From the NCBI GenBank assembly GCA_030849805.1, contig JASANZ010001925.1:1-24870 (forward strand): 24,870 nucleotides of DNA, given 5' to 3'. Of the stretch, positions 9,174 to 16,895 are shown in pieces; the stretch's first letter is position 1, and every line of letters begins with the position of its first letter. A program made the position numbers and the translations under genes. The DNA comes from Sergeia podlipaevii. Taxonomy: Eukaryota; Euglenozoa; Kinetoplastea; Trypanosomatida; Trypanosomatidae. The notes under the pieces are model-generated. The model was not told the DNA's origin. It ran no database searches and worked only from the letters and a program-made list of their open reading frames with translations.

Positions 9174-9737
9174 CTACGCCTTCTTGTGTTTGCTGCCTCC
9201 CTTGGTGCTTGTGGTGGCACCTTCACTACGCTTCAGCATCACCTCCGACTCCTTCCCTCCCTGTTCCCACATCGCCTTCATCCACTCGGGAAGTAGAGAC
9301 GCCTCACTCCATGGGCGAGCGAGAGATCCCTCTTCAGGCTTGTGAAGAATGTATATCCGAAACAGCTCAGACTCGTAGACCGCCTTGGGGTTGTTCAAGC
9401 ACTGAAGGAGAAGTGGAAAGGGGATGCCAAAGCGGCTCGCGACCAGAGCGCTAATAACAGCAGCCATGCCTATCTTCGTGAGAAAAAGCTCGCGCAGCTT
9501 TGCTACATCGTACTCCCAGGCCTTGCTCGTAGTGGGCTCGTTTGTGTAGGCATCCTTTGACTTGATGATCGTCTTGTCTCCGCGGCGCCAGATGAGAGCA
9601 AACATGTAGAGCATAAGTGCCAGCAGCAAGCCATGAACGGCGTAGAAGATCCTCATGATAATATGATGAACATATGGGTCGGCGTTGTCGATGCTCCAGC
9701 TCACCACCAGAATCGTAAAAGGCACAAGTAGATTCAT
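9174..9737 (-). CDS. PHO88: Pho88/SND3-like ER membrane protein
   Basis: The ATG at 9737 gives 187 residues, close to yeast Pho88 (188); the frame continues upstream only to a GTG. Pho88/Snd3 is an ER membrane protein first linked to phosphate transport and later to the SND route for targeting proteins with internal or C-terminal membrane segments. The order of elements fits: an N-terminal hydrophobic segment (1-15), a segment at about 28-50, the polar linker, then WEYDVAKLRELFLTKIGMAA (74-93), a semi-hydrophobic stretch to about 112, and SELFRIYILHKPEEGSLARPW (123-143). The last resembles the family's conserved ESNLxKIHLxGKPATGDLKRPF block. The tail is lysine-rich and cytosolic-looking. The family call rests on these remembered landmarks and is fairly strong; which of the two roles applies in this organism is open. 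Confidence 0.83.
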   Translation of the reverse strand: MNLLVPFTILVVSWSIDNADPYVHHIIMRIFYAVHGLLLALMLYMFALIWRRGDKTIIKSKDAYTNEPTTSKAWEYDVAKLRELFLTKIGMAAVISALVASRFGIPFPLLLQCLNNPKAVYESELFRIYILHKPEEGSLARPWSEASLLPEWMKAMWEQGGKESEVMLKRSEGATTSTKGGSKHKKA

Positions 9738-10426
9738 TTGTAATAACGCGTACTTCTCTCCTTCTCTGTATATGTGTGCTGTCACGGTATATTAATCAGC
9801 AGCGGCGCTTACAACAACAACAAAGGAAAAAAGTACGTGCTTCGCCTTTAGGACAAAAAGGAAGACACTATCTCGAAGAGTCTTCACACCAAGTTGCTGG
9901 ATTCTCTTTTCTTCCTTCGAAAAGTTGTTGAGCAAAGAGAAAAAAAATTCGGCGAGAGGGAGAGAGGGAAAAAGAAAAAGTAGAGGAGTAAAAGGATAAG
10001 GTGCCTGCTCTGGTTTCCTCGAACAAGCTGAAAGATATCAAAATCGCAAAGTCACGTACGTTTGTGTATTGATTTGAAAGCTTTTTGTTTTATTTGAACA
10101 GAACAGAAAAAGAAGAAAATTCATTTAAACTTTTTATGCCGATTATTTTTGTTTATGGTTGCAGTTATCTCAATATTTAAAAAAAAAAAAAGAAATCGTC
10201 TTACTCCCGCGTGTTTTATTGCTTCTCTTTTGCTTTGATATGATTTTGAAGTTGAGATGCTTCGGCAATTGTCGACAGTAAAAAAAAATGGGTGGCAAGA
10301 ATGGAGAGGATTGCGGTTCTGCAGTGGCATACAAGGATACTCTATCCCACATTCAGCTTCACACGGAGAGCTACTTCGATATATGCATAACTCCGCATAT
10401 GTGCTCACTAAAGTCCTTGCTTTTTT
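9738..10426. other. Spacer between GRWD1 and the Pho88-like gene
   Basis: Holds the GRWD1 3' UTR and the Pho88 leader. Poly-purine runs on the plus strand mark pyrimidine tracts at about 9930-9990 and 10100-10195. The 10255-10410 part is less simple in sequence and open in several frames, but none looks like a protein family. Confidence 0.6.
9808..9832 (-). promoter_or_regulatory. Predicted spliced-leader acceptor for the Pho88-like gene
   Basis: The coding strand reads CTTTTTTCC, then GTT repeats, then TGTAAG, with AG at 9809-9808. The leader to the ATG at 9737 is 70 nt. The tract is interrupted by G bases, so the call is moderate. Confidence 0.5.
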
Positions 10427-12076
10427 TCACTTCATCAAGGAGCGCCAGTTCATTGGGCGAAACAAGTGCAGACCCTCATAGTCAGTTGTGATCACCATAC
10501 CTGGAATCTGCGAGTGCCAATGGGCCTCCTTTGGGTGCGTTAGTCCCTGATGCTGGAACATCAGCTGATCGGGAATATTCGTGAGATCCGCACGGCCAAA
10601 AAGCTCGCCGATCACCTCCTGCTCCTCGCTAGGATCACGCTCCAGACTGAGATCCCACAGCGTGCACTGGCCATCATCTCCAGTAACGGACAGCGCGCTC
10701 TCGTTGTGGAGAGAAAATTCTACGGAGGTGATGCTCTTATTGTGCCACGACAGACGCTGGATGGGCTCACGCGTGGCGATCTTGCGAAGGTCCCAGACAG
10801 CCACGGCGCCACTGTCCGCACCAGTGACAAGCAGGTGGGAAGCCTGACGTGCACGATTCCAGTCTGCCACGTTAATATCAGTCGGATCCGCTTGCCATGC
10901 CAGCTTGCTGCTACGCATATCGCGCGTATCCCACACCTCTACCTGACCTCCCGCACGCGCGGTCACCAGCACGTCCGCCTGTGTGGGACTCCACTGAATC
11001 TCCTCAATTGACATCGCTCCCGGCGCGGTGCTGCTCGCAGCGTTCTTCCAGCGGCCATCATCAGACGGCTGCCACACATACAAGGCTCCATTGCAATCAC
11101 CAGACGCAAAGACGTTTGCCTGCAGCGTGCTCCATCCCAGGCCGTAACCCTCTACCTTGTGGGTAGAAGACGGCGTGCAAAACTTGAGGGTCTGAGCGCC
11201 ACTTTTAGAGTCCTTCCAGGCTTTGGCTTGCTCCTTTGTCCAGTTGGCGTAGTCAGCAAGAGCGCGAGCCTCGCTGTCCAGGTCAAACACCTGCACGTGG
11301 CTCTCATCGGACCACACTGCGACCAGCTGGCTGCCGCTCGGTGTGTTGTGTGGAGAGCAGCGCACACGATTGGCAGTTCCGACGTGGTTGATGGTGCGAT
11401 AATGAATGATAGGCTCACCGTCGTTGATTTCATCTGCATCGTTGTCGCTTCCCTCTGCATCGTTGTCGCTATCGCCGCCATCACCAATATAGCTGTCCTC
11501 ACTATCGTCATCGCTCTCTACGTCGTGCTTCGTGCGGCAAATGTTGGTGATGCGCATCACTACAAGCTGATTCTTCGAAGTCTCGTCGGCCTGAGAGCCG
11601 CAGACAAGCATCATAGAAAAGGGGTATTTGGTTCGGTTGGCACCCTCGTTGTCCTTTACAACGTCAAAGGAAAGGCAAGGATACTCTGTTCGGAGCTGAA
11701 AAAAGGAATCGTAAGCCTTGTTAGAGTAGTCCAGCTGCGTGACAGGGCCAGCGGCATCTTCCTTGTCGTTACGCCACACCGCAGCGCTCAGTGCCGCCGT
11801 TGCCCCGTCCTCTTGCTCCACCCCATCAGCGAAGGAGATAGACTTGAGACCTTTGGACAGCTCCTTCTCAGACTCCTTCTGAAACTCAGCGTACTCGTTG
11901 TCATCCCCGTCCGCGTCATCGTCGTCTTCGATGATCTCTTCCATATCGTCCTCTTCCACATCATCGTATTCCTCATCCTCATCCATGTCTTCCCACTCGT
12001 CCTCTTCACTCCCGGAAACACCGCGTTGGGGAGCCTCCTCCTCCTCACGCTCGGTACGCTTGACGCCTCGCTTCAT
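10427..12076 (-). CDS. GRWD1: Glutamate-rich WD-repeat protein, GRWD1/RRB1 (ribosomal protein uL3 chaperone)
   Basis: GRWD1/Rrb1 is the nuclear chaperone for newly made ribosomal protein uL3 and acts in early 60S assembly. The ATG at 12076 gives 549 residues; the upstream frame begins at GTG and is excluded by the splice acceptor at 12092-12091. The order matches the family: an acidic N-terminus (about 23-59), the CAF1C/H4-binding-like block YSNKAYDSFFQLRTEYPCLSF (117-137), then WD repeats including HVGTANRVRC (231-240), LVAVWSDESHVQVFDL (251-266), GYGLGWS (310-316), GALYVWQP (330-337), GQVEVWDTRD (377-386), GAVAVWDLRK (423-432) and QCTLWDLSLERD (470-481). The family-typical end DQLMFQHQGLTHPKEAHWHSQ (503-523) is intact. 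A second acidic insert (about 186-222) interrupts the first blade. It shares its unit with NOG1, another 60S factor. Confidence 0.95.
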   Translation of the reverse strand: MKRGVKRTEREEEEAPQRGVSGSEEDEWEDMDEDEEYDDVEEDDMEEIIEDDDDADGDDNEYAEFQKESEKELSKGLKSISFADGVEQEDGATAALSAAVWRNDKEDAAGPVTQLDYSNKAYDSFFQLRTEYPCLSFDVVKDNEGANRTKYPFSMMLVCGSQADETSKNQLVVMRITNICRTKHDVESDDDSEDSYIGDGGDSDNDAEGSDNDADEINDGEPIIHYRTINHVGTANRVRCSPHNTPSGSQLVAVWSDESHVQVFDLDSEARALADYANWTKEQAKAWKDSKSGAQTLKFCTPSSTHKVEGYGLGWSTLQANVFASGDCNGALYVWQPSDDGRWKNAASSTAPGAMSIEEIQWSPTQADVLVTARAGGQVEVWDTRDMRSSKLAWQADPTDINVADWNRARQASHLLVTGADSGAVAVWDLRKIATREPIQRLSWHNKSITSVEFSLHNESALSVTGDDGQCTLWDLSLERDPSEEQEVIGELFGRADLTNIPDQLMFQHQGLTHPKEAHWHSQIPGMVITTDYEGLHLFRPMNWRSLMK

Positions 12077-12871
12077 TTCGACAGCGCTCTCTGTTGGAGG
12101 TGAAAAAGACACTCTGACGTGATACACCTGTTGAATCTGTAGTGTTTCCTTTGGGAAACATAAAAGTATGGTATTTTTTTAAAAGCAGAAATGACATTCA
12201 AAAAGGGAAGAAAAAAAATGGAAAGTGGTATTAAGTCGGCGCACAGTTTTCTGTAAGCAATATCTTTTTAAGTCATGAGAAATAACTACGTGTCTATGTA
12301 GTCAGCACTCATCTGTATTCATGTATATTCATATAATCGGCAAGTACGAACTGTTTGTTCATAAAAATGTTTGAAGTTTTCATGTGATACTGTACTTTCC
12401 TTCAAGGGAAAAAATGAAAACAACATGAAAGAGAAAAAGAAGGCAATGCAGCAGCAAATATAGATATGGACCATCATCTGGAAAGCATACAAAAAGAAAA
12501 ATCACACACCCGTAGACAGCAATCACACACAACTAGGCCTCGGAGCAACACTCCTCGCAAAAAAAAAAGAGAAGAACCTCAGCAAGAAAAAACGAAAAAC
12601 GGAGGTTGTGTAACACAAAAAAGGCAGATCATATGGAAAAGAAGAAAAGAACTATATTCTACGTACTCATAAATTGAGAGAGGGAAGAGAATGACGAGTT
12701 GCCTCCGAACAACAAGAAAAAAAACGGTGCACCTTCTCCTTTTTAAGTGTATTCTCTCTATCCTACATGGGTCATTCACGCAAACGAGCACTTCATCCTC
12801 ACTCACTCACTCACTCCCACATTCCGTCTTCTCCCGCCACTACCCTCCTAAAACCAGAAATGATGTGTGCC
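12077..12871. other. Spacer between CHMP1 and GRWD1
   Basis: No gene supported. Purine-rich on the plus strand at 12410-12725, giving a Lys/Arg-rich spurious frame. A short ACTC direct repeat lies at about 12800-12816. The right end is the CHMP1 3' UTR; the left end holds the GRWD1 leader. Confidence 0.65.
12091..12110 (-). promoter_or_regulatory. Predicted spliced-leader acceptor for GRWD1
   Basis: The coding strand reads GTCTTTTTCACCTCCAACAG, with AG at 12092-12091 and a 14-nt leader to the ATG at 12076. This is a good match to the trypanosomatid acceptor layout. Confidence 0.7.
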
Positions 12872-13489
12872 TTACGATAGGGGTTGGAGCCCCGCAAGCA
12901 TCCGCGAAAGCTCATCCTCGCTCGTTTCTTGGCGCTGCGCTGGTTGTCCAATGCGACTGCCGAGGGGACCGCCAGCTAGCTGGTTGCTGATCTCAATATT
13001 ATTCTCAGCAGCAATTTGATCCATCAGTGTGTCCACTTCGCTTACAGGAACTACGCCAGCACTGGTGCTCTCAAACGCAGCATCCATCGTGCCCACTGCG
13101 ACATCCAAATTGCCCACCTGGGTTTCAAACTGATCCATTACCTTGGTGATCTTCATAGGGTCCATGGATTCAAGAACCTTATCCATGCCCTTTACGGTGC
13201 TCTTCATCGTCTTTGACACCGCCTGCATCTGCATAGCGGTCTGTACGCGCGATGCCGCCGCATCCAGACGAGAAGACAGACGCAGAAAGTTCAAGCTCTC
13301 ATTACGCTTACGGACCGCATTTTCAGCATAAATACGCGCAGCCTCTGGGTTTCCTTTTTCAAGTGCCTTTTTCACGTTCATCTTTTCCTTCTCGCTCGCC
13401 TTTTCGGCGGCCATGGCGCTCTTGTTCATCTGCTTTGCCGCAAATTTCATGTTAAACATGATGTCGTACATTTTGTCCTCGCCTCCCAT
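12872..13489 (-). CDS. VPS46: ESCRT-III subunit CHMP1 / Vps46 (Did2)
   Basis: CHMP1/Did2 is a late-acting ESCRT-III subunit that recruits and regulates the Vps4 ATPase in endosomal sorting, cytokinesis and membrane scission. The 205-residue length fits the family (about 200). The N-terminal half is basic and helical (MYDIMFNMKFAAKQMNKSA, 7-25; the helical hairpin to about 100). The second half is acidic, with the family segment MDKVLESMDPMKITKVMDQF (101-120). The extreme C-terminus EDELSRMLAGL (191-201) is a MIM1-type helix for binding the Vps4 MIT domain, as in CHMP1. A splice acceptor lies 20 nt upstream of the ATG. The assignment to CHMP1 over other CHMPs rests on the N-terminal MYDIMFNMKF and the MIM1 tail. 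Confidence 0.94.
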   Translation of the reverse strand: MGGEDKMYDIMFNMKFAAKQMNKSAMAAEKASEKEKMNVKKALEKGNPEAARIYAENAVRKRNESLNFLRLSSRLDAAASRVQTAMQMQAVSKTMKSTVKGMDKVLESMDPMKITKVMDQFETQVGNLDVAVGTMDAAFESTSAGVVPVSEVDTLMDQIAAENNIEISNQLAGGPLGSRIGQPAQRQETSEDELSRMLAGLQPLS

Positions 13490-13842
13490 TGTAATTTGCT
13501 AAATTGGTGCTTTTGAAGAGAAAAAAAAAAAGAAGGCGATATTTTCTACTCGCTCTCGAATACATATTTACGTTGTGAATATGAAAAGGATAAAAAGAGC
13601 AAAAGAAAAAAGTTGGCACCGATAGTAGAATTTCAAAATCATTTCATACCAGCCAAATAAAACAACGCACTATTTGCATGTCTAAAAGAAAAAGTGCACG
13701 TTCTAACTGTAGAAGAAAGAAAAATCGAGAGAGAATGCATAAAACATTTTTTTGTGGTATCTATTGATAAGAAGAGAGATGTGATCTTCTCTACCCCTTT
13801 TAAGCAAACAATAAAAACTAACAAACAAAACACAATAGGGCA
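13490..13842. other. Spacer between FOR20-like gene and CHMP1
   Basis: AT-rich with no gene. It holds the FOR20-like 3' UTR and, at its left end, the CHMP1 leader with its pyrimidine tract. Confidence 0.7.
13510..13536 (-). promoter_or_regulatory. Predicted spliced-leader acceptor for CHMP1
   Basis: The coding strand reads CCTTC, then an 11-T run, CTCTTCAAAAG, with AG at 13511-13510. The leader to the ATG at 13489 is 20 nt. Confidence 0.7.
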
Positions 13843-14229
13843 CTATTTTAAATCACGCGATAGACGTGCTTCGTGCAACATCGCATACAGAAGCGGCACC
13901 GACGAAGGAGCGCCAGATAAATTGAGTTCACTCGACAGAACTCGCCGGGGAATAACGCCATCCGGAACTCGTGCTTCTAACTGAAAAACGGCTAAAGAGT
14001 GCTCGAGGCCGTTGAAGGTCAAGTACTCCTTGATTAGTTCGCTAATAATCAGATTTTCTGGCGGCACTGGTGGTGGGACAGTGTTCGCTTCTACAGATGG
14101 GTTACCCCCTGTTGTTTCGGAGAGACTTTGAAATACGGCTGCGCGGAGCTCCGCCTTGATGTGGCTAATGGTCCCATTCGCATCAAGCGATTCACGCATA
14201 GCCGCCTTTAGTGACTCCTGGCTGGACAT
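13843..14229 (-). CDS. FOPNL: FOR20/FOPNL (CEP20)-like LisH protein, likely basal body
   Basis: The 128-residue protein begins with a helical block, LKAAMRESLDANGTISHIKAE (7-27), that matches the N-terminal (TOF) region of the FOP/FOR20/OFD1 family. A Pro-rich linker follows (50-58), then a LisH dimerisation motif, NLIISELIKEYLTFNGLEHS (59-78) and the following LAVFQLEA. FOR20 homologues localise to centrioles and basal bodies and are needed for cilium or flagellum assembly, which fits a flagellate. It is shorter than human FOR20 (174 residues) mainly at the C-terminus. The start is supported by an acceptor at 14286-14285 (55-nt leader). OFD1-family alternatives are unlikely because the protein has no coiled coil. 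Confidence 0.85.
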   Translation of the reverse strand: MSSQESLKAAMRESLDANGTISHIKAELRAAVFQSLSETTGGNPSVEANTVPPPVPPENLIISELIKEYLTFNGLEHSLAVFQLEARVPDGVIPRRVLSSELNLSGAPSSVPLLYAMLHEARLSRDLK

Positions 14230-14284
14230 GTGAGGATCAGCTGCTGGGTTGTTCTATGAATGAAAGACGTCGATTTCTATATCA

Positions 14285-14324
14285 CTAAAAAGAACAAAGA
14301 AAAAATGGGGGAAAAAAGAAAAAG
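14285..14324 (-). promoter_or_regulatory. Predicted spliced-leader acceptor for the FOR20-like gene
   Basis: The coding strand has a roughly 38-nt T/C tract, including a CCCCC block, ending TTCTTTTTAG with AG at 14286-14285. It is among the best tracts in the window. Confidence 0.75.
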
Positions 14325-14700
14325 TAGCAATGATAAGTACAAGAAAAAAAGGAATAAAATGAAGCGTCGAAAGAGAGATAAATAGATTCGACAAAAAAAA
14401 ACGCTAACCACTGATCTGAATTGCGGAAGTGAGATGATTTAAAGGTTAGTGAGCTTGTGTTTAGCATTCTGTAACAAATGTTCTGCTTCTTGCAGGAAAT
14501 GCTAAGTACTCTCCCAGCGTGCTACGCAGACTACGTCAGTGTATGACCCGTCTACGAGCTGCTTTCATGTTGAAAACCTCAACATTTTGTCATCAAAATA
14601 CCAATGTGTATAAACAAAAAAGAAAAGAAAAGTGTCGCTAGCGGATTGGTATTGCTTTCGATATCGTACCAATATATACGTATATAGATAGATGTTAATA

Positions 14701-14858
14701 TGAAAATATGTGAACTAAGTCTCTTATTTTTGCTTACAATCGACTCAGCATGCACAATAGCAAGAAAAAGCGTGTAAAATGAAAATATGTGCACTAAGTC
14801 TCTTATTTTTACTTATAATCGACTCAGCATGCACAACAGCAATAAAAAGTGTGTAAAA
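14701..14858. repeat. Two-copy tandem duplication, 79-bp period, in the HIBADH 3' region
   Basis: Copy 1 (14701-14779) and copy 2 (14780-14858) both begin TGAAAATATGTG and share CTAAGTCTCTTATTTTT and ATCGACTCAGCATGCACAA. I count six substitutions and no gaps, so the duplication is older than the one at 629-806. It lies immediately downstream of the HIBADH stop on the coding strand, so it is probably in its 3' UTR. Confidence 0.9.
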
Positions 14859-14919
14859 AAGAAAGAGTAAAAAACGATAGCCGCTATATGGAGAAAAAAA
14901 AAAAAAAGAGAGCCTGTTA

Positions 14920-15912
14920 CTATGGCTTGACCCTCTCCTTCATGTGCTTGATCACCACACTGAAGTCTTTATCAGTCCAGTCGGGGTTCTTGTTTGTTTC
15001 CTCAAAAAGCTTTTGAGCGTTAACAGCACCAGGCACAGGCACCCCCTTATTTTGCGCCGCCTCCACGGCGAGTCTCATGTCCTTGAGCATGAGCTGAATG
15101 CCAAACCCAGGCTTGTAGTTGTTTGAGCTTGGCGCGGCGGGAACCACGCCAGGGACGGGGTTTGCCACATCCCCGACCCAACTCTTGCCAGTGCTTGCCG
15201 TAATGACGCTGTGAACCGTGTTGAGGTCCACCTTGTACTGCTCCGCAAGAACCATGGCTTCACATAGAGCGATCATATGCTGCCCAAGAATAAGGTTGTT
15301 GCATAACTTGCAAACCGCGCCGCTTCCAACAGCACCGCAGTTCGTGACCGTTTTTGAAAAATACTGCAAGTAGCTCCGTGCTCGTTCAAAGGCTACCATT
15401 TGGTCTTCCGCAGTGGCAGCAGGGGACAAGTTAGAGGCGCCGACCATGATGCTGAGTGTGCCAGCTGCGGCACCAACAATGCCACCAGACACGGGAGTAT
15501 CGCAGAAGAGAGCACTTGGGTCACGCTTAAAGAGCTCCCTGGAGAGATCCTGCGGAGTAGTCGGATCAGTGGTGGAGCAGTCAAAGCACGTGACGCCCTG
15601 CACTGCGTTCGGAAAGATCTCTTTCGTGTACACGTCACGGACGATGATTCCGTTGGGAAGCATGGTGAGAATGGCGTTAGCACGCTTGGCGACCTCCGCC
15701 GCTGAAGTCACAATCTTCACCTTGTTCATATGGTTCTGTGTCTGCAGAAGAGGCTGCTGCTTCAGCAGCTCAACTGAAGCTGGGTTGGCGTCGTAGACAA
15801 TGAGCATGTCACAGTCTGGTTTCTTTAGGATGTGCGGCGCCATGCGCGAGCCCATTTGGCCAAGGCCGATAAAGCCAAAAGTGGCAAGCCTCTGCGTGCT
15901 AGCACGAAACAT
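14920..15912 (-). CDS. HIBADH: 3-hydroxyisobutyrate dehydrogenase, mitochondrial
   Basis: This enzyme oxidises 3-hydroxyisobutyrate to methylmalonate semialdehyde with NAD in valine breakdown. The ATG at 15912 is the only one available; the frame upstream starts at TTG. The 330-residue protein starts with MFRASTQRLA, a short basic amphipathic mitochondrial presequence. The Rossmann motif FGFIGLGQMGSRMA follows at 12-25. The substrate-binding block is DTPVSGGIVGAAAGTLSIMVG (138-158). The catalytic lysine is K202 in GSGAVCKLCNNL, where family members have G-x-x-x-K-x-x-N-N. The C-terminal helical domain includes STGKSWVGD (240-248) and LMLKDMRLA (274-282). Other β-hydroxyacid dehydrogenases share the fold, but the presequence and C-terminal blocks favour HIBADH. 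The leader is odd: the pyrimidine tract abuts the ATG with no AG between them (see findings). Confidence 0.93.
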   Translation of the reverse strand: MFRASTQRLATFGFIGLGQMGSRMAPHILKKPDCDMLIVYDANPASVELLKQQPLLQTQNHMNKVKIVTSAAEVAKRANAILTMLPNGIIVRDVYTKEIFPNAVQGVTCFDCSTTDPTTPQDLSRELFKRDPSALFCDTPVSGGIVGAAAGTLSIMVGASNLSPAATAEDQMVAFERARSYLQYFSKTVTNCGAVGSGAVCKLCNNLILGQHMIALCEAMVLAEQYKVDLNTVHSVITASTGKSWVGDVANPVPGVVPAAPSSNNYKPGFGIQLMLKDMRLAVEAAQNKGVPVPGAVNAQKLFEETNKNPDWTDKDFSVVIKHMKERVKP

Positions 15913-16895
15913 GTAGCGCAGGAAGGGAAACGTAAGAGAGTAAAAAAAAAAAAGTGCGCGCTTGTCAAAGTAGATATTTGTATTTATACTCAAGCAATAC
16001 TACAATATCCGGTGGGTTTCTAGCTATAAGGATTTTTAACGCTTTTAGCGCGCTATATATGGATAGCTTTATTTTTTATAAAAGGTAGAAACGAATTAAG
16101 GAGAGAAATAGATCTGCATGCAGTAGCAGTAGCTACTTGTACAGAAGCTTTAAAAAAAAAAAACAGCTTCTCTCCTATGAGAATAATATTTTTCGATGTG
16201 CGCAGCATCAACAGGGTGTGGCAAAGAAGAAGCATATAAGCGCTTGCTTTAGGATGATTGTTCCTTCTGAAGGTGAGTAGTACTGAGAAATATATGTTTG
16301 CTGAAGTATTCGATGTCGTCACACTATCCTACGAAGCAGATACGTAAGAGAAGGGAGGGGGAGCACAGCTGCAGAAGAGCGCCACTACATTCACAAGGAA
16401 TTTTTTACATTTTCATTATTAAAAAATTCATTAGTACTCATTTGTTATGGCAAAAACAATGTAGTGTACTTGTCTGTGCGCGTGCTTCTAAATATATGTG
16501 CTTTTTTCCTTCATGCGTTTCTCTGAATATTCTGTAGCCGCCATCCCAATAGCTCCAATTACTACCCAAATCAAAAGAAAAAAACATCGTTATTATACGT
16601 GATTAAAAGCTTAATAAGAAACTGATTGTTTGTTCGCTCCACCATATGCATGTGTATATAAATAAATAAATAATCCGTTTCTCTGCCTTCGCAAACTTGA
16701 AATATAAGTCAATAATAAAGGAGGTGGAGGGGCAATGTAGTACATGCGTCATCATGTTTCGATCCTATTTTCAGTCTCACACTCTGTGTTTCACTCGTAG
16801 TGCACAAAGAGCATCACCACAACAGTATGTGCAGTAGCAATAATAATGTAAAAAAAAGTACGAGGTGAGCAGTTGAAAAACCATATATGTGCCAT
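15913..16895. other. Spacer between the tail-anchored protein gene and HIBADH
   Basis: Nearly 1 kb, AT-rich, and expected to be mostly the 3' UTR of the tail-anchored protein gene. I see poly-A runs, an AAAT/ATAA patch near 16660-16672, and no supportable gene. Frames at 16053-16322 (minus, GTG start) and 16298-16537 (plus) look random. Confidence 0.65.

Larger units (their letters stand above)
14230..14919. other. Spacer between HIBADH and the FOR20-like gene
   Basis: No gene. It contains a 79-bp tandem duplication (14701-14858), a short TA/GATA patch near 14675-14692, and the FOR20-like leader and pyrimidine tract at the left end. Confidence 0.7.

Noticed and set aside
11159..12103. 314-codon plus-strand frame
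   Set aside because: It is an antisense shadow of GRWD1, kept open by the GAN-rich acidic codons and codon bias of the real gene.
12466..12672. 68-codon plus-strand frame, Lys/Arg/Gln-rich
   Set aside because: It is a translation of plus-strand purine-rich spacer, that is, the pyrimidine tract of the coding strand.
16053..16322. 89-codon minus-strand frame
   Set aside because: It starts at GTG, has no family resemblance, and a poly-T run encodes its Phe stretch.
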